This document shows positions 17,156-25,063 of a stretch of DNA of 64,000 nt, piece after piece. Below the pieces are notes generated by a model. That model searched no databases, had not been told where the DNA came from, and was given only the letters and a program-made list of their open reading frames with translations. Within the stretch, counting starts at the first letter, position 1, and each line of letters begins with the position of its first letter. Origin of the DNA: Polaribacter porphyrae (GTDB taxonomy: Bacteria > Bacteroidota > Bacteroidia > Flavobacteriales > Flavobacteriaceae); assembly GCF_002954685.1 (NCBI RefSeq), contig NZ_MSCN01000001.1, positions 2,188,429 to 2,252,428 on the forward strand. The letters are read 5' to 3'. Both the position numbers and the translations under genes were made by a program.

Positions 17156-18430
17156 TTAAAATAAATCGTCGCTTGTTATACTTTTTGTTCTTTTACTGTA
17201 GTTTATAGATCTTTTTACAAAGAAATCTCCATGTTTTGTTCCAATAATTTCATCATCAAACCATTCTGTTTTAGAAAGCAATTCTTCATCGATATCAAAT
17301 ATTTTTGGTACTCCAATACTTTCTAACGATTTGTTGAATCTATTTTTAATGAATTCATTGATTACTTTTTTAGGTAAGAAATCTAACTCACCTTTTTCAA
17401 AAATCCAGTCGATAATTTTACTCTCTGCATAGAAAGCTTCATTACACATTTCTTGAATCATTAATGTATAGTCTTCATCAAACCATTCTGGGTTTTCATC
17501 TTTTATAATTTTGATAATATCAATACCAAAATCTCCATGAATTTGCTCTTCTTTGGAGGTAGCTTCAACAACATTAGAAATTCCTTTTAAGGCATTTTTA
17601 TGCTTATTAAAAGCCATTATTATTAAAAATTGAGAGAACAAAGAAACATGTTCTATAAACAAAGAAAATAATAATACAGATTCTGAAAATTGCTGATTAT
17701 CTTCACTTTTAGAATTTTGTAATGCCAACTCTAAATAGTTAACACGACGCATAATCACAGGGTTTTTCTTTAGATTTTTAAACTCGTTATTCAATCCTAA
17801 AATCTCTAGTAAATGTGAATATGCATCATGATGACGAACTTCACTTTCTGCAAAGGTAGAACCCACAGATCCTATCTCTGGTTTTGGCATTTTCTTATAA
17901 ATATCACCCCAAAAAGATTTTACAGCAACTTCTATTTGAGAAATTGCCAACATCGTATTTTTAATGGCATGCCTTTCTGTTTCTGAAAGATGTGTTTTAA
18001 AATCTTGTATGTCGCTTGTAAAATTAAATTCTGTATGAATCCAATATGAATGTCTAATAGCATCTACATATTCGTATAAACTAGGATATTCGTAAGGCTT
18101 CAAATTCACACGTTTTTCAAAGATGTTCGTTTTTCTGCTTCTAGCTTGCTCATCTCTATATAATATGTACGCTTTTGCTACATCTCTAAAAGGACTATCC
18201 ATCAACTTTACCTCTACAATATCCTGTACTTGTTCTACAGTTGGTATATACAAAGGTTCATTAAGCTTTCTTTCTAATAAAGCACCGTTAACAATATTAG
18301 AAATTGCAATTGCATCTTTTCTAGTACCATTATTTACAGTAAGCATTGCTTTTTCAATGGCATTTGTAATCTTTTCTAACTCGAAAGGAGTTGTTTGATA
18401 ATCTCTTTTTATAATGTGTGTAATTTCCAC
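17156..18430 (-). CDS. nrdB: Ribonucleoside-diphosphate reductase beta subunit with N-terminal ATP-cone
   Basis: The 424-residue radical-generating subunit consists of an ATP-cone (about residues 1-100: IIKRDYQTTPFELEKITNAI, then VEQVQDIVEVKLMDS and AYILYRDEQAR) fused to a ferritin-like R2 domain. Metal ligands are visible in EIEVAVKSFWGD, EVRHHDAYSHLLE, LFIEHVSLFSQF and SKEEQIHGDFG. NrdB proteins with an ATP-cone are established in Leeuwenhoekiella blandensis and relatives, where dATP drives NrdB into inactive oligomers; the same allosteric control is expected here because NrdA lacks a cone. It is the first gene of the operon, with a long upstream gap. Confidence 0.94.
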   Translation of the reverse strand: MEITHIIKRDYQTTPFELEKITNAIEKAMLTVNNGTRKDAIAISNIVNGALLERKLNEPLYIPTVEQVQDIVEVKLMDSPFRDVAKAYILYRDEQARSRKTNIFEKRVNLKPYEYPSLYEYVDAIRHSYWIHTEFNFTSDIQDFKTHLSETERHAIKNTMLAISQIEVAVKSFWGDIYKKMPKPEIGSVGSTFAESEVRHHDAYSHLLEILGLNNEFKNLKKNPVIMRRVNYLELALQNSKSEDNQQFSESVLLFSLFIEHVSLFSQFLIIMAFNKHKNALKGISNVVEATSKEEQIHGDFGIDIIKIIKDENPEWFDEDYTLMIQEMCNEAFYAESKIIDWIFEKGELDFLPKKVINEFIKNRFNKSLESIGVPKIFDIDEELLSKTEWFDDEIIGTKHGDFFVKRSINYSKRTKSITSDDLF

Positions 18431-18831
18431 AATGAAGATGTATTAAGTTAATGTTAATTTTACAGCCTAACAAAGATTGTAATTTTTGTTTTTAAAAGAA
18501 AGTCATACTTATTCACAAATCCCTTGAAGTTTTTAACAAAATCGATTTCTTAAGAAAAAACGTAGTTTTCACTCATTTTCATAAGTATTTCATTTTCAGA
18601 TTTTTAAAATGTTAAAATTTGCTAACAGCCTAGTTTTATTGACATTCTTAAAATTTGTTTTTTGATGTATTAACAGAATACTAAATATTCTATTTTTTTA
18701 TAGAAAGTGAAGTCGAATTCATAAATAAAAATACAAGAATTATTTAGACCTTTTTTACATAAGTACAAATTCATAAATCATTTTATGATGGCTATTTTTT
18801 GCCGTATTTTTGCAAAAATTTTTATCTACAC
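18431..18831. other. Divergent promoter region between nrdBA and heme A synthase gene
   Basis: This 401-base AT-rich gap separates two divergent genes. On the plus strand TATTTTTGC at 18805-18813 is a strong -7 candidate for ctaA, 20 bases before its start. For nrdB no TAnnTTTG box was found on the minus strand. No coding frame, hairpin or tRNA was recognised. The length suggests a regulated nrd promoter, but no known NrdR-type box could be identified by eye. Confidence 0.5.
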
Positions 18832-19869
18832 ATGAAAAACAGGTTTCCAAAAATTGTGAAAATTACTATTATTTCTGTTTACCTCATCTTTTTAGCAGGT
18901 TCTGTAGTAAGAATGACAGGTTCTGGGATGGGATGCCCAGATTGGCCTAAATGTTTTGGGTATTTAATTCCGCCAACTGAAGAAGAACAAATTACATGGA
19001 AACCAAATACTGATTATAAAGAAGGATACATAATAGTTAAAGATGAAATACTTTTTGTGGCAAATAAAGATGTAATAACATCAACTGAATTTAATACTAA
19101 TAATTGGAGTAAATACACCAAACACGATTATGCAAAATTCAATAAATACCATACTTGGACAGAATATATCAATAGGTTAGTGTCTGTTTTAGCTGGTTTT
19201 GTTTTTTTGTTTTTGATTTATGCTTCTACTAAATTTTGGAAAGAAAATAAAACAATTACTCTCTTGGCTTTTGGAGCTTTTATTTTAATGTTATTTGAAG
19301 CTTGGTTAGGAATGAAGGTGGTTGACAGCAATTTAAACCCATCAACAATTACCATACACATGGTTGTTGGTTTAATTATAATAGCCCTTTTATTGCGTTT
19401 ACAATATATTGTTTCGCCCCAAAAAATATACAATTACAATTCTCTTTTCAATAAACTATTGATTGTTTCTGTAGTTTTTTCTTTAATCCAAATTGCGATG
19501 GGAACTCAAGTAAGGCAATTTATTGATGAACAAGTAAAATTGTTTGGCTTTGAGAATAAAAACTATAGTTTGATGAACCCAAGTTTTAAATTTTACTTTC
19601 ATAGATCTTTTACAATTGCAATTGTTTTGGTAAATGCTGGTTTATTTTATATAAATCAAGTCAAAAATTTAGGATACAAACTTATTAATTGGATTCTCTT
19701 TCTAATCTTTTTAGAAACTATAACTGGTATTTTAATGTATTATGCTGAAATACCTTTTGGCACACAAGCGATACATTTAATGGCTGGTGCTATCTTATTT
19801 GGCTTACAATTTTATTTATGGATGCAGAGTAGAAAGACAGTTGACAGTCACAGTAGCAGTTTTCAGTAG
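18832..19869 (+). CDS. ctaA: Heme A synthase (COX15/CtaA family)
   Basis: The 345-residue, eight-helix membrane protein oxidises the methyl group of heme O to heme A for cytochrome aa3 oxidase. The start at 18832 (MKNRFPKIVKITIIS) fits the promoter at 18805. VVRMTGSGMGCPDWPKCFG is the family signature before the first periplasmic loop, and HTWTEYINRLVSVLAG, ITIHMVVGL, FYFHRSFTIAI and QAIHLMAGA provide the heme-liganding histidines. The last ten residues (TVDSHSSSFQ) and the stop codon are encoded by a dispersed repeat, so the C-terminus has been remodelled. It works with CyoE encoded near 51 kb. Confidence 0.92.
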   Translation: MKNRFPKIVKITIISVYLIFLAGSVVRMTGSGMGCPDWPKCFGYLIPPTEEEQITWKPNTDYKEGYIIVKDEILFVANKDVITSTEFNTNNWSKYTKHDYAKFNKYHTWTEYINRLVSVLAGFVFLFLIYASTKFWKENKTITLLAFGAFILMLFEAWLGMKVVDSNLNPSTITIHMVVGLIIIALLLRLQYIVSPQKIYNYNSLFNKLLIVSVVFSLIQIAMGTQVRQFIDEQVKLFGFENKNYSLMNPSFKFYFHRSFTIAIVLVNAGLFYINQVKNLGYKLINWILFLIFLETITGILMYYAEIPFGTQAIHLMAGAILFGLQFYLWMQSRKTVDSHSSSFQ

Positions 19870-19923
19870 TTATTCTTTAGAAAAACAGCTGCTTAAAACT
19901 GCTACTGCCAACTGAATACTAAA
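19842..19923. repeat. Dispersed CAGTAGCAGTTTT-type repeat with 13-bp inverted arms
   Basis: CAGTAGCAGTTTT (19851-19863) pairs perfectly with AAAACTGCTACTG (19895-19907), and outer CAGTTG/CAACTG segments extend the symmetry. It spans the ctaA stop codon and reaches the moaE stop codon. The 26 bases at 19898-19923 recur at 60587-60612 with a single mismatch. It can also act as a transcription stop between the two convergent genes. Confidence 0.8.
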
Positions 19924-20346
19924 TTAAGGATGTGCATTTACCCAAACCTCACCATCAGAAAAGTATTCTTTTTTCCAAATAGGTACAGTTTCTTTTAGAG
20001 TATCAATAGCAAATTCACAGGCTAAAAAAGCAGCTTTTCTATGTTTGGAAGATACAGCTATAATTACTGGTACATCACCAATTTGTAGCATACCTTCTGC
20101 ATGATGGATGGCAATTTTATGTATCTCAAATTTTTCTAGAGCTAAATCTGCAATCTTCTGCATTTCTTTAATTGCCATTGGTTTATAAGTAGAAAAATCT
20201 AATTGTTTTACTTTCTTACCTTGAGTATCATTTCTTACAGTGCCTATAAAAGTAGTTATGCCTCCACAAACATCATCTTCTACAAAACAATAACATTCTT
20301 GTAGAGTCAATTTTTCTGAAGTAATTTTTATATAAGTTCTTTGCAT
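19924..20346 (-). CDS. moaE: Molybdopterin synthase catalytic subunit
   Basis: The 140-residue MoaE receives sulfur from the MoaD C-terminus and converts cPMP to molybdopterin. CGGITTFIGTVRND is the family N-terminal motif; SSKHRKAAFLACEFAID and VPIWKKEYFSDGEVWVNAHP contain the active-site Arg/Lys and the conserved tail. Length is normal. MoaD is encoded about 1.5 kb away on the same strand but separated by three unrelated genes, and no other moa gene is in the window. The 3' end abuts a dispersed repeat. Confidence 0.93.
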   Translation of the reverse strand: MQRTYIKITSEKLTLQECYCFVEDDVCGGITTFIGTVRNDTQGKKVKQLDFSTYKPMAIKEMQKIADLALEKFEIHKIAIHHAEGMLQIGDVPVIIAVSSKHRKAAFLACEFAIDTLKETVPIWKKEYFSDGEVWVNAHP

Positions 20347-20375
20347 TGAAGTTCAAAAATAGTAAAACAAAAACG

Positions 20376-20383
20376 TATTTTTG
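20376..20383 (+). promoter_or_regulatory. -7 element (TATTTTTG) for the DUF3817 gene
   Basis: TATTTTTGC lies 25 bases upstream of the ATG at 20409, fitting the Bacteroidota -7 consensus. A longer frame from 20346 for the same gene would start before this element, which supports the 20409 start. Confidence 0.5.
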
Positions 20384-20408
20384 CAATACTAATCACATAT
20401 ATAAAGTA

Positions 20409-20681
20409 ATGAAAACTATTTTTAGAATTGTTAGTTTTTTAGAAGGTGTTTCTTATTTATTATTACTCTTTATAGCTACTCCTATTAAATATCTTCAAGA
20501 TAATCCTGAATATGTAAAACTTTTAGGAATGCCTCATGGAATCCTTTTTATGTTATACATTGTTTTTGCCATAGTTCTTAAAAAAGAGATGAAGTGGGAT
20601 AACAAAACTTTTGGAATTATTTTAGCTTGTGCAGTCATCCCTTTTGGTACTTTTTATGTAGATAAAAAATATTTACGTTAA
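20409..20681 (+). CDS. DUF3817 family membrane protein
   Basis: The 90-residue protein has three predicted membrane helices. FRIVSFLEGVSYLLLLFIATPIKY, GMPHGILFMLYI and the C-terminal PFGTFYVDKKYLR match the DUF3817 family (the same unit occurs as a tail on some transporters in Actinobacteria). The charged PHG motif in the second helix is the family hallmark. Function is unknown. The ATG at 20409 is chosen because it follows the -7 element and begins at the conserved amphipathic N-terminus. It is convergent with the HxlR regulator, 3 bases apart. Confidence 0.82.
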   Translation: MKTIFRIVSFLEGVSYLLLLFIATPIKYLQDNPEYVKLLGMPHGILFMLYIVFAIVLKKEMKWDNKTFGIILACAVIPFGTFYVDKKYLR

Positions 20682-20684
20682 AGA

Positions 20685-21029
20685 TTAATCTCTATTGATA
20701 ATATTAGTTTCTCCCCAAATACGCATAGCTTCTATAATTGGATATATAGATTTTCCTTTTTTGGTTACATAATACTCAACTCTTGGTGGAATTTCTGCAA
20801 AAATTTTTCTTGACAAAATACCGTCATTTTCCATTTCTCGAAGTTGTTTTGTAAGCATTTGTTTACTTATTCCTTCTATAGTTCTATTTAATACACCAAA
20901 ACGATTAATGCCTTTCGAAATTAGATATAATATGATTGGTTTCCATTTGCCTCCTATCATACTTAAGCAGTAAGATACTGGGCAAGTAGAATTGTTACTT
21001 TCAATTTTTTCTAAAATATTTTTATTCAT
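20685..21029 (-). CDS. HxlR-family winged-helix transcriptional regulator
   Basis: The 114-residue protein has the HxlR signature: an N-terminal Cys (CPVSYCLSMIGGKWKPIILY), GINRFGVLNRTIEGISKQMLTKQLREME as the recognition helix, and IFAEIPPRVEYYVTKKG as the wing. Many HxlR proteins sense oxidants or aldehydes through such cysteines and control a divergent gene. Here the divergent neighbour is the APCDD1-like gene, with a 126-base shared intergenic region containing AGTAT-8-ATACT (21051-21068) as a possible half-site pair. Target and signal are unknown. Confidence 0.88.
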   Translation of the reverse strand: MNKNILEKIESNNSTCPVSYCLSMIGGKWKPIILYLISKGINRFGVLNRTIEGISKQMLTKQLREMENDGILSRKIFAEIPPRVEYYVTKKGKSIYPIIEAMRIWGETNIINRD

Positions 21030-21155
21030 AATAAATTGATTATCAATATAAGTATGATTTTTAATACTAAATCATTTTTATGTAACTACTTTCAAATATA
21101 AAACTTATTATAAATATTTGCATAAATAATAACAAAATTAATCCAAAATAATAAA

Positions 21156-21737
21156 ATGAAGAATCCAAATACATTAGAAGAAATAAAAAAGTACGCTTTA
21201 GGAGAATGGCAAAGTTTAAGTGTAGAATTAAGACCAACCGAAGATAGAACTGGTAGTGGTAAAATTGAACCTACTTATTTAAAAAGAAATTTTAAATATT
21301 TAACGAACGATAAATTTGTTGGTACAATTACATTATTTGCTGATAATTATGGTGAATTCCCCTTAATGGAATTTGAGTTTAAAGGAAACTTAACTTGGCA
21401 CGATGAACACCCAATAGCAAAAGGAGCTTGGAAAATTGACTATATGCTAGATGAAGGTTTTGGAGTAACCCCTCTAAACCCTAATGCTACAGAGCTGTTA
21501 AATAGTGCACTACCAAAAAGGATGACACCTTTTGAAAACAATGTTAAAAAAGATATTTTAGGCAAGGCTTTCCCTATGTTTCATATAGAAGATAGGCAAA
21601 TTATTGGAGATTTTGATTTAATCTATTTTAAGCATGGTTTGTTATTTATGGGTGCAAAACATGTAGATGGTACTCCTTTTGATAAACCAGAAAACAGACC
21701 TCATCAATTACAAATACCTTTAGAAAGAGTTAACTAA
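21156..21737 (+). CDS. APCDD1-like domain protein, divergent from HxlR regulator
   Basis: The 193-residue protein has no signal peptide. GEWQSLSVELRP, then a phenylalanine-rich strand LKRNFKYLTNDKFVGTITLFAD, PLMEFEFKGNLTW and AKGAWKIDYML follow the order of conserved elements in the beta-barrel domain of eukaryotic APCDD1 (G-W-S-E-RP, LTR-F, DP, KG, G-Y). That link is by motif order only and needs a profile search. The APCDD1 barrel binds lipids, so a lipophilic ligand is conceivable. It is likely controlled by the divergent HxlR repressor. The gene ends at a terminator shared with moaD. Confidence 0.6.
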   Translation: MKNPNTLEEIKKYALGEWQSLSVELRPTEDRTGSGKIEPTYLKRNFKYLTNDKFVGTITLFADNYGEFPLMEFEFKGNLTWHDEHPIAKGAWKIDYMLDEGFGVTPLNPNATELLNSALPKRMTPFENNVKKDILGKAFPMFHIEDRQIIGDFDLIYFKHGLLFMGAKHVDGTPFDKPENRPHQLQIPLERVN

Positions 21738-21757
21738 AAACTTAATTTTTATAACCT

Positions 21758-21796
21758 AAAAAAGCAATAATACTTCAAAATATATTATTGCTTTTT
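21758..21796. terminator. Bidirectional intrinsic terminator between APCDD1-like gene and moaD
   Basis: AGCAATAATA (21763-21772) pairs with TATTATTGCT (21783-21792), preceded by an A-run and followed by TTTTT. It lies between two convergent genes. Confidence 0.85.
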
Positions 21797-21807
21797 ATTT
21801 TAGCAGA

Positions 21808-22050
21808 TTATCCACCACTAACAGGTGGAATTACAGCCACGATATCTCCTAACTTCAAAATAACATCATCATTTGCATATTCTTCATTTACTGCTATTGC
21901 GTATGAATTTATATTTTCTAGTTGATGAAATTCATCCTTTAAAATAGTTTTAAAACCTGCAACTGTAGTTTTTTCATCTACATTGATTTCTAGGGTTGAT
22001 GTGCCAATTAAATCTGTTGTAATTCCAAAAAAAAGTGTTTTTATCTTCAT
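21808..22050 (-). CDS. moaD: Molybdopterin synthase sulfur carrier subunit
   Basis: The 80-residue ubiquitin-fold protein ends in PPVSGG, the Gly-Gly terminus that is adenylated and thiocarboxylated. LKLGDIVAVIPPVSGG and the N-terminal KIKTLFFGITTDLIG match the MoaD/ThiS family, and the context with moaE nearby makes MoaD more likely than ThiS. It delivers sulfur to MoaE. The gene follows a DUF5686 gene on the minus strand by 14 bases, so it may be transcribed from upstream of that gene. Confidence 0.88.
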   Translation of the reverse strand: MKIKTLFFGITTDLIGTSTLEINVDEKTTVAGFKTILKDEFHQLENINSYAIAVNEEYANDDVILKLGDIVAVIPPVSGG

Positions 22051-22064
22051 AAAAACAAAGATAA

Positions 22065-24536
22065 CTAGTTCAGTAAGTTTAAACGAAATACAAATCCATC
22101 ATTTTTTATACCTGCATAATTAGAACGAATGTAATCTATTCGTAAAAAACGCCATTTACCAAAACCAATATTATCTAAACCAACAGAGTACTCTGTATAT
22201 GGCTTTGTATCTGCCATAAATAAAGTTTTAGCACCACCAACTAAATGGAAGTTTAACTTATTTAACAAAGGTACTTTCCCTAAAATAGAACCTCTAAAAT
22301 TATGTTCTATATGTGCTTCTGCATATTTATCATTTGTAAAAAAACGATAGTATTCTAGCAAGCCAAAGCTATTTAATTGATTATCTGTTACAAATGCCAG
22401 TTGATTTCCATTCGCTTGCAATAAATCCATTATAGGTACATCCTTTTGTTTTAAAAATAAACCTCCTCTAATATTATATGTTAAATCACCATAATTTCCA
22501 GTATTTATAAATTGCCTTAAATTTCCTGTAAATAGATCGGAATTAAAACTCGAATTTGAAGCCGCAAATCTTTTACGGTAATTTAGACTTAACGTTGGGT
22601 ATTTAGAATTATCTGCATTAAACTTACTATCTGGATAAGATAGATATTTTTGAGCAAAAACAATTCTTGCTCCTACATTTAACGTCGCTATTTTGTGTGC
22701 TGTAAAAGGTGCAGTACTATAATTATTGGGTTCTAAAGGATTATTAGATGTATATGGATCATTTCTAGATTGCCTAGCAAACGAGTAGTTGGTTGTATTA
22801 AATAAAGGTTTTCTATTTGCATATTCTAAACTAGAATAAAAATAAACTCCATTTTTTATTTCTTCAGAATAACTAATTCTTGCATACTCTTTTTCATAAA
22901 TTTTCATGTAATTGTCTCGTCTTAACAACGATCTAATTAAGTTATCCATTTTAGAAATAGGATTTCTGGGGTTAAATTGTAAGGTTGTAATCCCTCCAGA
23001 TATTGAAAATCTTGGTCTTGAAAAATTATTCCATTTTTTACTAAAATAAAAAGTTGGTCTAGCTCTTTTATCAGAAAAACCATAATTAACATTTACACCT
23101 GCACTCCACCATTTTCCTTTATCATTTAATCTTTTAAAATAACTTAAACCTGCAGATGCATTAAAACCCTGCACAGTATTAAAACTCAATTCATCTAGTA
23201 ACCCATTGTAAGAAAGTGACCATTTTTCGTAAGAATTTCTATACGTATAGCCTGTTATTGGCGATAAAAAACCAAACTTATTCTGAACTTTATTTACCGA
23301 ATCTAAATATTTTTTAGATTTACGTACTACTTTAATACTATCTTTTATACTATAATCTTTAACTTCTTCTCTAGTTAAAGGTACAGGTCTTAAAGTATTC
23401 CAATACACAGTGTCTTTTTTGGTCGCATTTTCTTCAAAAGACAACACCTCATTTGTAAATGTATTTTCAGTAAATTTAGGTGCAAAATCATAATCTGAAT
23501 ATACATAAGAAAATTTTCCTCTAGGTTTAAAACCTAAAAAAGCGATATCAAACTCTATACTTTGACTTATTAATACCCAAGCATCTATTTTTTCTGAATA
23601 ATTATACCCTTGTTTTAGCCCTAAAGAGTTTACAAAGGGAATATTAATTTGAGTACCTGTTGTAGATAAATCTGCTCCATACAAAGCCCAATCATCTTCT
23701 ACAATATAAATAGAACCATTAAAAATACGATCATTTTTTCGTTTAGGAATTAGTTTTATTTTATTGATAAGTTTACCATTTTTATCATAAAAAGTACCTT
23801 CTAATTTATACTTGTAATAACTAAATGCATTAGATGAAATTGGCGAAACCAAATCGTTAAAAATTTCAATACTATTTTCATATAAATTGATGTTAGAGTC
23901 TTCTGCTCTGTTAAAACTAACACCATTATCTTGCCCAGATACTTTAGATGCTACAATTTTTTCTTTAAATCGTTTAGGTTTCTTTTGAAAAGAAATGTTC
24001 GAAAAAGTTTCTGATAGATACACAATTCCACTTCTTGTAGAGTCTAAACCTCCACCAAAATCGCCCATGTTTTGTCCTAAAAACTTTTCTGGCGCATCTT
24101 TAATTCTTGTTAGACCTCTTGAATAAAATTTTGCGGTATAATTAGCATATTTATCTGTATTCTTGTCTTTATTGGCAATTACATTTCTAATAATTCTGTT
24201 TGCAGGGTTATCTTTAGTAGATATCGAAATTTCATCTAACTCTACTTTTTCTTCTTCTAGAACCACATCTAAAGTATAAGGAAAAGAAGAAATATCAACA
24301 CTCTTTTTTACGGTTTTATAGCCTAAAATTTGATAAATAATGGTGTATTTTCCTGTCTTTTTTAATTCTAAAACATAATCTCCATTATCGTTAGAAGTTG
24401 TACCTGTTACAGTTTTGTCTAAATACACACTTACAAAGGAAAGTGGGGCATTTTTACTGTTTGTAATTTTACCCTTTACTTGGGCAAAAGAATAAGATAT
24501 ACAGAAAAATAAAAATAGGAAAGTAATTTTTTTCAT
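22065..24536 (-). CDS. DUF5686 / carboxypeptidase-regulatory-like domain outer membrane protein
   Basis: The 823-residue protein begins with a Sec signal (MKKITFLFLFFCISYSFAQV). Residues about 20-95 are a CarboxypepD_reg-like beta-sandwich (VKGKITNSKNAPLSFVSVYL, ending with LDVVLEEEKVELDEISI). The remainder is a DUF5686 region with many alternating hydrophobic strands and a terminal VFRLNLLN, typical of an outer-membrane beta-barrel. Unlike TonB-dependent receptors it lacks a plug domain. Its function is unknown, and it is widespread in Bacteroidota. It sits upstream of moaD on the same strand. Confidence 0.85.
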   Translation of the reverse strand: MKKITFLFLFFCISYSFAQVKGKITNSKNAPLSFVSVYLDKTVTGTTSNDNGDYVLELKKTGKYTIIYQILGYKTVKKSVDISSFPYTLDVVLEEEKVELDEISISTKDNPANRIIRNVIANKDKNTDKYANYTAKFYSRGLTRIKDAPEKFLGQNMGDFGGGLDSTRSGIVYLSETFSNISFQKKPKRFKEKIVASKVSGQDNGVSFNRAEDSNINLYENSIEIFNDLVSPISSNAFSYYKYKLEGTFYDKNGKLINKIKLIPKRKNDRIFNGSIYIVEDDWALYGADLSTTGTQINIPFVNSLGLKQGYNYSEKIDAWVLISQSIEFDIAFLGFKPRGKFSYVYSDYDFAPKFTENTFTNEVLSFEENATKKDTVYWNTLRPVPLTREEVKDYSIKDSIKVVRKSKKYLDSVNKVQNKFGFLSPITGYTYRNSYEKWSLSYNGLLDELSFNTVQGFNASAGLSYFKRLNDKGKWWSAGVNVNYGFSDKRARPTFYFSKKWNNFSRPRFSISGGITTLQFNPRNPISKMDNLIRSLLRRDNYMKIYEKEYARISYSEEIKNGVYFYSSLEYANRKPLFNTTNYSFARQSRNDPYTSNNPLEPNNYSTAPFTAHKIATLNVGARIVFAQKYLSYPDSKFNADNSKYPTLSLNYRKRFAASNSSFNSDLFTGNLRQFINTGNYGDLTYNIRGGLFLKQKDVPIMDLLQANGNQLAFVTDNQLNSFGLLEYYRFFTNDKYAEAHIEHNFRGSILGKVPLLNKLNFHLVGGAKTLFMADTKPYTEYSVGLDNIGFGKWRFLRIDYIRSNYAGIKNDGFVFRLNLLN

Positions 24537-24694
24537 GGGTTGGTTTTATTGATAGACGCAAACATATCGTTATTTGTTACCAAAAATGGTTAATTTTTGT
24601 TAAACAAGCTTTAAGAGTTTCTTAAAATTGAGGATAAGATTCTGTAATTAACTGATAAAAAATTCGAGAAAGTTTAGAAAAAAATGGTTTAGAA

Positions 24695-24952
24695 TTATTC
24701 TACTTTAGAGTTAAAGTCTTTAAAAAAATCAGCTAGAGATGTATTAAGAGTTTTTAAGATTAGCAGCAAACGTTCCATATCTAATTTTGACTCCCCTTTT
24801 TCTAATTTTGAATACACAGACTGGCTAATATTTAATCTATAGCACATATCAGCTTGCGTTAAGTTTTGTTCTAGTCTAATAGTTTTAATCTTTTTTAAAA
24901 TAGTTATTAAGTCATCTTCAACTAAAAAGTGATAAATATTTTTTCTTTTCAT
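24695..24952 (-). CDS. XRE/Cro-CI family transcriptional regulator
   Basis: The 85-residue protein is a single helix-turn-helix domain: IKTIRLEQNLTQADMCYRLNISQSVYSKLEKGESKLDMERLLLILKTL covers the five helices, with the recognition helix at QSVYSKLEKG. It has no extra sensor or peptidase domain. The start at 24952 is 5 bases from a TAACTTTG -7 element on the minus strand, giving an almost leaderless mRNA, and 32 bases from a nested double palindrome (24985-25063), which suggests autoregulation. It is divergent from the operon of secreted mini-proteins, so it probably controls that operon as well. Confidence 0.85.
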   Translation of the reverse strand: MKRKNIYHFLVEDDLITILKKIKTIRLEQNLTQADMCYRLNISQSVYSKLEKGESKLDMERLLLILKTLNTSLADFFKDFNSKVE

Positions 24953-24956
24953 GGGA

Positions 24957-24964
24957 CAAAGTTA
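24957..24964 (-). promoter_or_regulatory. -7 element (TAACTTTG on minus strand) for the XRE regulator
   Basis: CAAAGTTA on the plus strand reads TAACTTTG on the minus strand, matching TAnnTTTG. It is only 5 bases from the start codon of the regulator, so the message would be leaderless or nearly so. Confidence 0.5.
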
Positions 24965-24984
24965 AAAATATTTGTCAATTAAAA

Positions 24985-25063
24985 TATTCGATTTTCAATA
25001 CCCCATAAATGGGGTGAAAAAAGGCAAAAAATACCCCATAAATAGGGTATTGAAAATCGAATA
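24985..25063. promoter_or_regulatory. Nested double palindrome (candidate operator) between XRE regulator and secreted-peptide operon
   Basis: A perfect 19-bp outer inverted repeat (24985-25003 with 25045-25063, arms TATTCGATTTTCAATACCC and its complement) encloses two direct copies of ATACCCCATAAAT (24998-25010 and 25031-25043). Each copy is the core of its own palindrome: ACCCCATAAATGGGGT at 25000-25015 and an imperfect one at 25031-25050. The two centres are 33 bp apart, three helical turns, placing both on one DNA face. This is the expected layout for two dimer sites bound cooperatively by the neighbouring HTH protein. A cruciform or long hairpin can also form. Confidence 0.75.

Noticed and set aside
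25000..25050. CRISPR-like repeat pair (ATACCCCATAAAT twice)
   Set aside because: Only two copies, palindromic and inside an inverted repeat between divergent genes; this is an operator-like arrangement.
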